Positions 53,385 to 63,271 of a stretch of 64,000 nt of DNA are shown one piece after another. The notes under the pieces were generated by a model. It saw nothing but the letters and a program-made list of their open reading frames with translations. It searched no databases and was not told where the DNA came from. Each line of letters starts with the position of its first letter. Position 1 is the first letter of the stretch. A program made the translations under genes and the position numbers. Source of the DNA: Erythrophleum ivorense (Eukaryota; Streptophyta; Magnoliopsida; Fabales; Fabaceae); assembly GCA_026724425.1 (NCBI GenBank), contig JAIUCV010000076.1, forward strand, positions 3,743,501-3,807,500, given 5' to 3'.

Positions 53385-55331
53385 CTTTCTTGCTTTTTTG
53401 GTATTGAGAGAAGAACAGAGGAAGAAGAAGAATAATGCAGAGAGACGAAGAGACGATGATACGTTTATATTGACCCTACATTTGCTGTCATCTTTCCTTT
53501 TATGAAAGCCATTTACTTCATATTTTGTATTTTACTTTAATTTGACAACGATATTAACAAGTAAAATATCTACAATAAAAAATCCATTCAATAATTACAA
53601 CATTACCTATACCAAAGGGTCAGCTTGTAATATGTTAAGAAAAATAAAATGATATCCATCCAATAATTAGTAATTACGTTACCAATTCTTTATTAAAAAA
53701 AATTGCACCACCAACAAAATTATATTTTCACAACCATTACCATTTAATTTGTTTTCGGTAATGTATTTTTTGTAGAAACTTTCACTACGTTACCTATAAT
53801 TCTATAAACAGGTATTTTTTTTAGTCAAAGTATTATAGTCTTAGTAATCAATATATATATTTTAGAAAATTGGCTATTTACCAAAAAAAAAACCTTCCCC
53901 TCCCCCTTTTGAGTGTTGTTGTCCACTTACACTTTTTTTTAGTCATTAATTCTCCAAATTAATCAATTAAGGTATTCAATGATATATTTTTCGTTTTAAA
54001 ACCAAAAAACAAATAAAAAATATGAAAACAAATTAAACGAAAAACAAAATTAGGATGTCGTCGGTTTATTTTTAGAAGGAGAAAAAAAAAAGATTTTTGA
54101 AGTATTCAGTTGCAATATTTTCTCAGATTCTCGTTGAAGATGAGTTTTACAAATCGTAGATGATAGTGATTGTAGTAGAAATTTTAGTAGAAACACAAAT
54201 TCTGCGAATGATAGCTGATTTGTTTTTAGTAGAACATTAATACTACGAGTGATAGAAGTAACTGTTCCACGGATGGCATAAGTCGTTTCACGTAGAATAC
54301 AAAATCCACGGTTAGCAGAAGATTGTGTAATATATAAAATATATATGAAGCAAAATCTACCAAACTGTAGAACTTATAGCATTCGGTAGATATCAAATTC
54401 TGTTATTGGTAGAGGTACAAGCAGGCTATAGAAATCATATCTCACTATCGTTAGACGTCATAGTAACCGGTAGAAAATATATTCTACTTTGATTTTCTAA
54501 CATTGGTAGAATCAAACTTGATTTAATTTTCTGAACATCAGAATTTGTTTAAACAAATGTTCAAATATTATAAACAGTCTTTAGATCATTGTTCTAAATT
54601 TTATAAAGTGTTAAAAGTATTTTTTTTATTTTTTTATTTTTAATTGTAAATTTGGTAAAAAATGATAAAAGTAAAAAAAATGAGTAAAAAGACAATGATT
54701 GAATTTTTTTGGGGTACATTCACAAATCTCTCTATATATTTTGGAATAGAATCGAATCAACTGGAATACGTATATTTATCATATATAGAATATCACAATA
54801 CACGAATACTTGATACTTGCTATAGGAAATGTGATTTATCATAAATTATTAGTTTGACTAAAATTGTAATTCACATTAATTGATAAAATTGATTTAATAT
54901 GCAGTTTGACCAAAATAAAACTAGAACAACATAACTAACTCACTAATTAGTTATTTCATAAATACAATTTTGTTTTATTTTTTTTATGAATTTTGAATTA
55001 ATTAAATATGAATACTTTAATAGAAATAGAAATTGAAATTTAACTTAAATATACTCATCAGAACAAAAAAAAATATGATTGTTAATAATAAAAAAAAAAC
55101 AGAATTGTTCAGAAATGAAATTAAAATTCTTTGGACATGCCGGTTTCGGTTCCGGACTTCTGGTTTCCGGGTCAGTTTTGATTCCTGATGACGGGTTGGT
55201 TCTGGAACTTGGTGAGGTATTATGTATAGTCATTGGTGCAAGTTTTTCACATATAAAAAGAAAAACAAAAACAAGTCTTATTTTTAGTGTCTTTTTAATG
55301 TTTTTGGAGTCCGGATTTTTACCATGATATA
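53385..55331. other. Upstream flank of GAD and gene-free stretch
   Basis: The first few hundred bases should contain the GAD promoter and 5' UTR (purine-rich GAAGAAGAAG on the sense strand near 53420). 54120-54560 has many degenerate GTAGAA/TAGTAGAA words. Frames at 55045-55407 show no family I recognise. Some of 55240-55331 may already be Athila LTR. Confidence 0.4.
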
Positions 55332-55678
55332 TGTAATATTCCAATTTGTGATATATAATGAGAAGTTTAAGAGAATTGATTTGGCTATCTATGTCAATAA
55401 AATGCACTAACCTTTTCGATCAAACACCCATAAGTAAATCCAGAGTTAAGCTGCTTGGGCTGGAGTAGTAAAAGGATGGGTGATCTTCCGGGAAATACTA
55501 TGCATAACCGTGTGAGTTAGGAAAAAATACAGGGAAAAGTCATGTGTTGATTGTAGGAACAGTAAACAAGTATCTTAAGCCTCCCAAAAATAACGCATCG
55601 ATCGTCGTACAGGGATTGGGCCCATAGGCCGAGAGATAGCGTGGGTGACTTACCGGAATGGATGGTCGGGGCGTTATA
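55332..55678 (+). repeat. 5' LTR of Cassandra element
   Basis: Starts TGTAATATTCC and ends GGGGCGTTATA. A 5S-like stretch at about 55423-55510 has AGTTAAG.TGCTTGGGC, AGTAGTA and GGATGGGTGATCTTCCGGGA. Confidence 0.85.
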
Positions 55679-55681
55679 ATT

Positions 55682-55693
55682 TGGTATCAGAGC
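55682..55693 (+). other. Primer-binding site of Cassandra element
   Basis: TGGTATCAGAGC, complementary to initiator tRNA-Met, lies three bases after the 5' LTR. Confidence 0.85.
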
Positions 55694-55797
55694 TAAACTC
55701 AGACGAGAGTGTGGAGACAAGTGGGACTTGACTCACACCGTCAGGGGTGACGATCCTAGTGCGCAATGGGGACGTTGCTCAGTGAGTGGGGGTGAAT

Positions 55798-56143
55798 TGT
55801 AACATCCCGATTTGTGATATATGAGGAGAGGCTTAAGAGAATTGATTTGGCTACCTATGTCAATAAAGTGCACTTACCTTTTCGGTCAAAGGCCCATAAG
55901 TAACTCAAGAGTTAAGCGTGCTTAGGCTGGAGTAGTAGAAGGATGGGTGACCTTCCGGGAAGTACTTTGCGGAACCGTGTGAGTTAGGAAAAAACACGGG
56001 AAAAGTCGAGTGTTAATTGCAGGGACAGTAAACAAGTCTCTTAAGCCTCCCAAAAATAACGCATCGACCGCGGATAGGGATAGGGCCCACGGCCCGAGAG
56101 AGGGCGTGGGTGACTCACTGGGATGGGCGGTCGGGGCGTTATA
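55798..56143 (+). repeat. 3' LTR of Cassandra element with 5S-rRNA-like core
   Basis: Starts TGTAACATCCCG. At about 55889-55975 AGTTAAGCGTGCTTAGGC (A box), AGTAGTAGAAGGATG (intermediate element) and GGATGGGTGACCTTCCGGGA (C box) align to plant 5S rRNA. It is a captured promoter, not a functional 5S gene. Confidence 0.85.
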
Positions 56144-56148
56144 ATATA

Positions 56149-57333
56149 AGTCTTATTTTTAGAGTCTTTTTAGTGTTTTTGAAGTCTTTTCTAGTCTTTA
56201 CAGGTTCTAGGTACATTTGGAGTTGAATTATAGATAATGAAGCTATTTGGAGCTGAATTGGAGATAATGAAGCTATTTGGAGCTTATATGGGGATTCTTG
56301 CTGGAAAACGAAAAGATCTGCCGTTCCCAGACATTGGTGTTGATCGACACCAGCCTGGTGTCGGTCGACACCGCCCTTTTGCCAGAAGTGATCGAGCTAT
56401 TTTAAAGACTTTTGAAGATTTGCACTTTGGCCCAGAAGTTCCACTTATTTACAAAACAGCCCAATTCGTGTTTTAGGAGATTTCTAGGTTTATAAGCCAT
56501 TGTTAGGCTACTTTTACTTATATCTGATTTTCCATTGAGACTTGAGAGAGATTTGCTCCAGAGCTTTTGGGGAGACTATTCTGCTACTCTGTTCGTTTGA
56601 GAGAAGAATCTGAACCCTTGTTATTTAATTTATATTTCTTTTTATGATGATGTCTTCAATCACCATGTCTGAGTAATTTGCTAATTAGGTTTTGGGTTTT
56701 TCAAAGATTGAAGATGGATTGTTAGAATTGAAATACTGTTAGGATAATCTTATAGTTCTTCATCTAGATTGTGTTTAATCATTGATTTCTAGAATTGATC
56801 ACCTGAAATTCATACTTAGGATAATTGATATATGCGAAAGTATTATTAATTGTCTGAACTATATTAGATGAGAAAAAGTCCTATCTGCAAAGAAATTTGG
56901 TTTATGAATTTTGTGAACAATTGAACCTGAAATTAATGCTTGTCTAGTTAATTGAATTTGCAAAAAAATTTGAAATTCTAAGATCTTGACATAGATAATC
57001 TTTGCAACGAAAGTTGATTGGTTTTATATTAGTGTTTCAAGTTCGAGAACGGTGCTTAATTAATATCCTGATAATCTTAACTCTGTAATTTCTGATTCAA
57101 CCTGCGAAATTCCCAAGGCCTAGCTTTTATCTCTCTTGAATTTAAGTTTGTTAATCATTCACCTGCTGCTTTTATTTAGGTTATTTGCATTTCATTAATA
57201 ATCATTCTCTTAGCTTGATTTGAATCTGATAATTTACTGTGCAATAACTTGACGTTTGGATTCGATACCCTATTTGCTACAACTCATTTGCGGTGAACTT
57301 GCAGTATTTTTAGGGAGAACTTTACACCTATCA
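56149..57333 (+). repeat. 5' LTR (visible part) of element D
   Basis: It has a duplicated GAGATAATGAAGCTATTTGG (56262 and just before), one GGTGTCG-NN-CGACACC pair, then non-coding AT-rich sequence up to the PBS. The left end is not defined. Confidence 0.6.
56336..56372. repeat. GGTGTCG-NN-CGACACC motif cluster 5
   Basis: Copies start at 56336 (GGTGTTGATCGACACC, one mismatch) and 56357 (spacer GT), 21 bp apart, in the LTR of element D. Confidence 0.9.
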
Positions 57334-57339
57334 AGTTTT

Positions 57340-57352
57340 TGGCGCCATTGCC
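57340..57352 (+). other. Primer-binding site of element D
   Basis: TGGCGCCATTGCC lies 6 bp after the LTR end. It is one base off the TGGCGCCGTTGCC PBS known in Athila elements. Confidence 0.75.
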
Positions 57353-57464
57353 ATACGTCTTTTTCGTTGCCGTTAAATTTATAGTTTTGGAATTTTGTCT
57401 AAGATTTTCTTTTTATTTTGTTATTCACGCACTTTATAATCTTTCTTTTTGGTGTTTCAGGTGT

Positions 57465-59277
57465 ATGCCTAATCGCAAAACCATAAGCAACAAAGACAAA
57501 GAGCAAGTCAATCTCACAAATCAAGAGCTAGCACACTTATAGCGTACCAACAGAAAAGCGAAGAAGCCAATCGAGATGAACGAGCCACTGATGGCAACTT
57601 GTTTGACAACGAAGGAAACAGGCGCAATGCGCAAGGGCAGAAGCTCAATGATGATGGGAATGTGATCGTCGAAGTAACCCCAGCTCAGCCTGTCCTTAAT
57701 GTCACTGCGCAAAATCAGCATGCTCCCAATCGCACACTGGGTGACCACAACAGGCCTGTTCTATGCTAATCGGTCTGCGATTCGCCTTCCTTCGTTTCAG
57801 TGGAATGAATTTGAACTGAAGCCTTCAATTTACACTCTTGTGGGCCAGCATCTCTTTCATGGTCATTCCCGTGAACACCCCATGGATCACATTGAGCGAT
57901 TCAAAGATCTGGCTAACAGCATCAAGGCCAATGGAGTCAGCAGTGACTACCTCTTCTGCAAGCTATTCCATTACTCTTTTACTGGGGATGCAGCTTATTG
58001 GCTGGAGCAGTTGCAGCCAGGATCTTTGACGAATTGGGAAGACACCAAGAAAGCCTTCTTGAACAACTTTTATGATGATGCGAGGTCCGAGGAGCTGCGA
58101 AATAATATCTCCCAATTTTCTCAAGGACCAACTAAGACATTTATGGCTGCTTGGGTGAGATTCATATCTTATCAGCGAGACTGTCCACACCATGGTTTCA
58201 CTGAAGTTCAGCTGATGGGCATTTTCTTCAGAGGAATTGATTGGAGGTATCAGATGGCTCTCGATGCTGCGAGCAATGGAAAATTCAATACCAGATAGCC
58301 AGAAGATGCTTACCAACTGATTGAGAACTTGGCATCTAGCAATAGTACCCATAATGCAGATTTTGAGAGGAAGAGGATTGGTGAAATCTGGATGGAAGTC
58401 AAATTGCTGAGATTAAGGCTAAGCTAGATTCTGTTCATAGCCTTCTTGTAGGCAAGAAATCAGTTCAGTTTAGTGCAGAGGTAGAGACTTTTGAGCGAGT
58501 AGAAGAGTCAGAGGAAGAAGATGTCAACTACATCAATGGAGATGGTTTTCAGGGTCAAAGATTTGGTAATCAGCAAGGTAACAAAGGCTTCAATGAAAGC
58601 GGGCAGAAGAATTCTTTTGATGGAAATCAGAGTTCTTCAGGGTATACAAAGACACAGTATCAGAAGTCTTTCACTTCTAACAGCTTCACAAGGAACTATG
58701 GTTCTTTTCTTACCAATCTCCTCCTGCACAAACACCAGATAGTGAGATGAAGTCAATGCTTGAGCAACTTCTAGAAGGCCAACAAAAGATGACTGTGAGC
58801 TTTAATGGGAAGATGGATGCTATGTATCAGGATCTGAATGGGAAGTTTGAATTTTTGAGCACTCATGTCAAGAAATTAGATACTCAAGAAGCTCAAACTG
58901 CTGATTCTTTTAGGAGACAAGAAGGATTCCTCCCTGGAAGAACTGATACAAATCCAAAGCATCAGTGCAGTGCTATCACTTTGAGAAGTAGAAAAGAATT
59001 GTGTCCAGTGATGAAAAATGGTCTAAATTTTGAGCAAATCGTGGAACTGCAGGAAATTGAAGATGAAGATTTCGCAGGTACAGACCCAGTCTCGGTCGAC
59101 ACTGAAGAAGTGTGTCGATCGACACCAAAATTACTCGTGTCGAGCGACACCATCGACGGGTGTCGGTCGACACGAAGAAAAAGGACTCGACACAGAAAAC
59201 CAGTGTCGAGCGACACCAACAAGGTGTCGGTCGACACCAACAAGGTGTCGGTCGACACCAGTCCCAAACGAAAATAG
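57465..59277 (+). pseudogene. Gag of Athila-like element D
   Basis: Starts MPNRKTISNKDKEQ at 57465, right after a TTTCAG-type sequence as in other Athila elements, and stops at 57540-57542. The gag core follows in another frame at about 57770-58300 (NRSAIRLPSFQWNEFELKP, YWLEQLQPGSLTNWEDTKKA, CPHHGFTEVQL), matching the Retrotrans_gag family. The C-terminal frame 58747-59277 ends with a 7-residue repeat (VSSDTNKVSVDTNK) encoded by motif cluster 6. Stops near 57770, 58297 and 58740 inactivate it. Confidence 0.85.
59088..59259. repeat. GGTGTCG-NN-CGACACC motif cluster 6, inside gag
   Basis: Seven near-exact copies start at 59088, 59111, 59136, 59159, 59202, 59223 and 59244 (last three 21 bp apart; spacers AT, AG and GT), with a half-site near 59184. 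The array is in frame and gives a VSxDTNK repeat. Confidence 0.9.
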
Positions 59278-59282
59278 CTCGT

Positions 59283-60251
59283 CTAAAAGTTGCAGAAAAC
59301 GTCGGGGAAAGGGTGTACAAGCCTAAGATACCCTTTCCTAAGCCTCTAAAGAAGTCCAAACAGGAGCTAAAAGATATTAATTGCAAAGCTATCATGGATA
59401 TGCTTGTGATTGAGATTCCTTTGATTGATGCAATAAGGACAACTCATGTGATAAGAAGATATGTGAAGCAGATGGTCACTAAGAATTTGAGTCTTGAGCA
59501 AGGATTAATGATGATCTCTGAACAAGTCAGTGCTGTGATTCAGAATAGGATTCCAGAGAAGCTTGCAGATCCTGGAAGTTTTGTGTTAGACTGCACTATT
59601 TTTTCTGACAGGTTTAAGAGATGTTTGTGTGATCTTGGTTCTAGTGTGAATTTGATGCCTCATTCACTTGCTCTCAACTTGGGAATGACTGATTTCAAAC
59701 CCACCAAGATATCTCTTATCCTAGCTGATCGGTCTATCAGGATTCCAGAGGGTGTTATAGAGGATGTTCCAATCAAAGTGGGAGATTGCATGATTCCCAC
59801 AGATTTTGTGGTGCTGTAATATGGTGAAGAACCTAAAGACCTTTTGATTCTTAGAAGACCATTCTTAGCTACAGCTGGAGCTATTATTGATGTGAGGAAA
59901 GGAAGCATAGCTCTGTATGTGAGTGATTGGGTCATGAATTTTGACATGGATAAGCTGATAGAGAGACCCATGATTGATGGCCAGACATTTTATGTAGATG
60001 CTCTCACCAATTTCGCAGAAGTAGTCTTCCAAGAGATACACACTGCTGATACTTTAGAGAGAGCATTGACCACTTCTTCACGAGAAGCAGAGTACTTGGA
60101 TGTCATTACTACTGGGTATGTCAAGATGCTAGACACTTGTGAGCATGTGATGGGATTGGTTGATAAAGAGGAGCTGGTTGGAACTTCTGCAAAAGCTGCA
60201 AAGCTCGGCGATTGGAGCAAGGAAAAAGCTCCTGAGATCGATCTCAAATAA
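59283..60251 (+). pseudogene. Aspartic protease region of element D
   Basis: It begins around AENVGERVYKPKIPFPKP and includes CDLGSSVNLMPHSLA (about 59626-59670), the Athila form of the retropepsin active site. A TAA at 59817-59819 interrupts it; the same product resumes with LLILRRPFLATAGAIIDVRKG at 59840 and extends to 60251. The catalytic Asp is present but the frame is broken. Confidence 0.8.
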
Positions 60252-60479
60252 CTTCTTGCAGGTTTAAGGTATGCATTTCTTGGACCGAATTCCACTTATC
60301 CAGTTATTGTTAATACTTCTTTAATCAACGCAAAGCTCACGTTACTGCTAAGCAAGCTGCGCACCTTTCGCAAAGCTCTTGGCTATTCTCTTGATGATAT
60401 TGCAGGAATTTCTCTAGATTTGTGAATGCATAGGATTCACCTTGAGGATTAGTCGAAGTGATCAATTGAGCATCAGAGG

Positions 60480-62397
60480 AGGCTGAATCCAAATCTGAAA
60501 GAGGTTGTCAAGAAAGAGATTATGAAGCTCCTAGAGGTTGGGATCATCTATCCCATTTCAGACAGTGCTTGGTCAGTCCAGTTCATGTATACCTAAGAAA
60601 GGAGGAGTTACAGTGGTGAAAAATCAGAAGAGGAAGTTGAACGCTGTGACAAGGAAAGATCACTTCCCACTACCCTTTAAGGCCTTTATTGATCAGATGC
60701 TGGAGAAGTTAGCAAATCACCCCTACTATTGCTTCCTCGATGGATACTCAAGTTTCTTCCAGATTCCTATCCTTCCAGATGTTCAAGAGAAGACAACTTT
60801 CACTTGTCCCTATGGCACTTTTGCATATCGCATAATGCCTTTTGGTCTTTGCAATGCTCCTGCAACTTCCAGAGATGTATGATGTCTATCTTCACACACA
60901 TGATTGAAGATTTTATGGAGGTCTTTATGGATAACTTTTCTGTTTATGGGTCTTCCTTTAAAGATTGTTTAGATAATCTTTACAAAGTGCTGGCCAGATG
61001 TGAAGAGAAGCATTTGGTTCTTAACTGGGAGAAGTGTCACTTTATGGTTCGAGATGGCATTGTACTTGGTCACATAGTTTCAGAGGCTGGTATCGAGGTT
61101 GATCGAGCGAAGATCGAGGTTATGACGAGTTTGCAGCCACCTGATTCAGTGAAGTCTGTGAAAAAAATTTCTGGGACATGCTGGGTTTTACAGGAGATTC
61201 ATCAAGGATTTCAGCAAGATTTCAAGACCACTAACTGCTTTGCTCTGTAAGGATGTGAAATTTGAGTTTACTATAGATTGTCTTTCTGCTTTTGTACAGA
61301 TCAAGCAAGCTTTAGTGAGTGCTCCAATTGTGCAACCTCCATACTGGGAATTACCTTTTGAGGTGATGTGTGATGCCAATGATTTTGCAGTTGGAGCTGT
61401 TTTGGGTCAGAAGAAGGACAAGAAACTTCATGCTATCTACTATGCTAGCAGGACACTCGATGATGTGCAGAGGAATTATGCAACTACTGAGAAGGAGTTA
61501 TTGGCTGTGGTGTTTGCTTTTGAGAAGTTTCGTCCTTATTTGATTGGTTCTAAGGTGATTGTGCATACAGATTATTCTGCTCTTAAGTACTTGATGCAGA
61601 AGAAGGATGCCAAACCACGGTTGCTAAGGTGGATTCTCCTTCTTCAAGAATTTAACATTGAGGTCAGAGATAAAAAGGGAGTAGAAAATGGAGTTACTGA
61701 TTATCTTTCACGAATTAGGATTGATGATGAAGTCCCAATTGATGATTCTCTGCCTGAAGAATACATTAACTTTCTCGAAACTGGTTTTCAGACAAATTCT
61801 CGCAGCAGAGATGCAGTGTCGAGCGATACCACCAGGGTGTCGGTCGACACCAACGCTAAGTGTCGAGCGACACCAACCCCTGGTGTCGGTCGACACCAGT
61901 TACAGACATATTCAATTCGTTTGAAAATTTCAAATGTCGTTTCTGAAGCTGAAGTTTTGGCTGTAGACACTTCAGATCAACCATGGTATACTGATATCGC
62001 GAATTATCTTGCTGCAGAGGCTGAGCTAGACAATTTTAAGGGTTATGCCAAGAAGAAATTTTTGAGAGAATTGAGAAGATACTATTGGGATGAACCTTAC
62101 TTGTACAAATATTGTTCAAATGGGATTTACAGGAGATGCATTGCAAAGTTTGAGGTTCCAGATGTGTTGTTTCACTGCCATGGGTCTGATTATGCTGGAC
62201 ATTTTGCTACTTTCAAGACAATGTCCAAGGTTCTTCAAGCAGGCTATTGGTGGCCTACTATGTTTAAGGATGCTCAAACTTTTATTTCTCACAGAAGAGG
62301 AAAGATCAGCAAGCGACATGAGATGCCACAAAACTTCATCCTTGAGGGTGAAGTTTTTGATTGTTGGGGCATTGATTTTATAGGTCATTTCCCTTAA
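60480..62397 (+). pseudogene. Reverse transcriptase and RNase H of element D
   Basis: RT motifs are spread over three frames: KKEIMKLLEVGIIYPISD (60505), CFLDGYSSFFQIPI, YGTFAYRIMPFGLCNAPAT (to about 60865) and the catalytic box. The box reads VFMDNFSVYG (60921-60950) where Athila elements have FMDD; the second Asp is Asn (AAC at 60933-60935). RNase H follows in one open frame (61240-; VMCDANDFAVGAVLGQ, YATTEKELLAVVFAFEKFRPYL, HTDYSALKYL). A linker with motif cluster 7 (61815-61897) and the start of integrase come next. RT could not be active even without the frameshifts. Confidence 0.85.
61815..61897. repeat. GGTGTCG-NN-CGACACC motif cluster 7, inside pol
   Basis: Four copies start at 61815 (one mismatch), 61836, 61859 and 61882, with intervals 21, 23 and 23 bp and spacers alternating AG, GT, AG, GT. 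It lies between RNase H and integrase and is translated (VSSDTTRVSVDT). Confidence 0.9.
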
Positions 62398-63271
62398 TCT
62401 CATGGGAACAAGTACATATCGTTGATGTAGACTATGTGTCTAAGTGGGTTGAAGCAATTGCTAGCAAGACCAATACTTATGTTGTGGTTCTTAAGTTGTT
62501 CAACACCATCATCTTTCCTCGATTTGGAGTGCCTAGAAATGTTATTAGTGATGTTGGTTCTCACTTTATTAACAAAGTGTTTGAGAAGCTACTGAAGAAG
62601 CATGGTGTACAACATCGCACTATGGTGAAGCATGGCTACTCCTTATCATCCTCAGACTAGTGGGCTAGTTGAGGTCTCTAATAGACAAATCAAGGAGATT
62701 CTGGAGAAGACTGGAAAGACAAGGAAAGATTGGTCTACAAAGTTGGATGATGCACTATGGGCTTACATGACAGCTTTCAAGACACCACTTGGGACTACAC
62801 CTTTTCATCTGCTTTATGGGAAAGCATGTCATCTTCCAATGGAGCTTGAACACAAAGGAGCATGGGCTGTTAAGATGATGAACTTTGACATCAATTAAGT
62901 CTGCTGCAGAGAGGCGTTTGATTCAGCTGAATGAATTGAATGAGATTAGATATCATGCCTATGAGAATTCCAAGCTGTACAAGGAGAGAACCAAAGAATA
63001 TCATGATAAGAAGATCATCTCCCGATACTTTGAACCCAATGATCAGGTCCTTTTGTATAACTCTCGTTTGCATTTGTTTCCTGGAAAAATGTGTTCTCGT
63101 TGGTCAGGTCCTTTCACAATCTATGAGGTCAGACCATATGGTGTTGTTGTCCTGGTGAATTCTGAAGGCAAGGAGTTCACAGTGAATGGACAAAGGGTAA
63201 AACACTATTGGGAGAAAGCCAAGATTCCAGCAGGGCATATTCTGCCTCTGGATGATGCACCCACTGTCTGA
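62150..63271 (+). pseudogene. Integrase of element D
   Basis: Pieces: finger region (HCHGSDYAGHFATFKTMSKVL), core (WGIDFIGHFP near 62370; NVISDVGSHFINKVFEKLLK at 62535; SGLVEVSNRQIKEILE at 62660) and C-terminus (KMCSRWSGPFTIYEVRPYG at 63088-63150; stop at 63271). The second CxxC pair of the HHCC finger is missing (HRRGKISKR where family members have a Cys-x-x-Cys). The second core Asp is followed by Val instead of Gly. Frame changes lie near 62397, 62430, 62640 and 62890. Confidence 0.85.

Larger units (their letters stand above)
55332..56143 (+). mobile_element. Cassandra-type TRIM retrotransposon (812 bp, complete)
   Basis: Two LTRs of 347 and 346 bp (55332-55678 and 55798-56143) flank a 119-bp internal region with PBS TGGTATCAGAGC (55682-55693) and a GAGTGGGGGTGAA polypurine tract. 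The flanks are perfect ATATA duplications (55327-55331 and 56144-56148). Each LTR contains a 5S-rRNA-like segment with the pol III control boxes, which defines Cassandra. It encodes no protein. Confidence 0.9.

Noticed and set aside
55889..55975. Functional 5S rRNA gene
   Set aside because: Only the internal part resembles 5S, with substitutions, and it lies within the LTR of a Cassandra element with target duplications.
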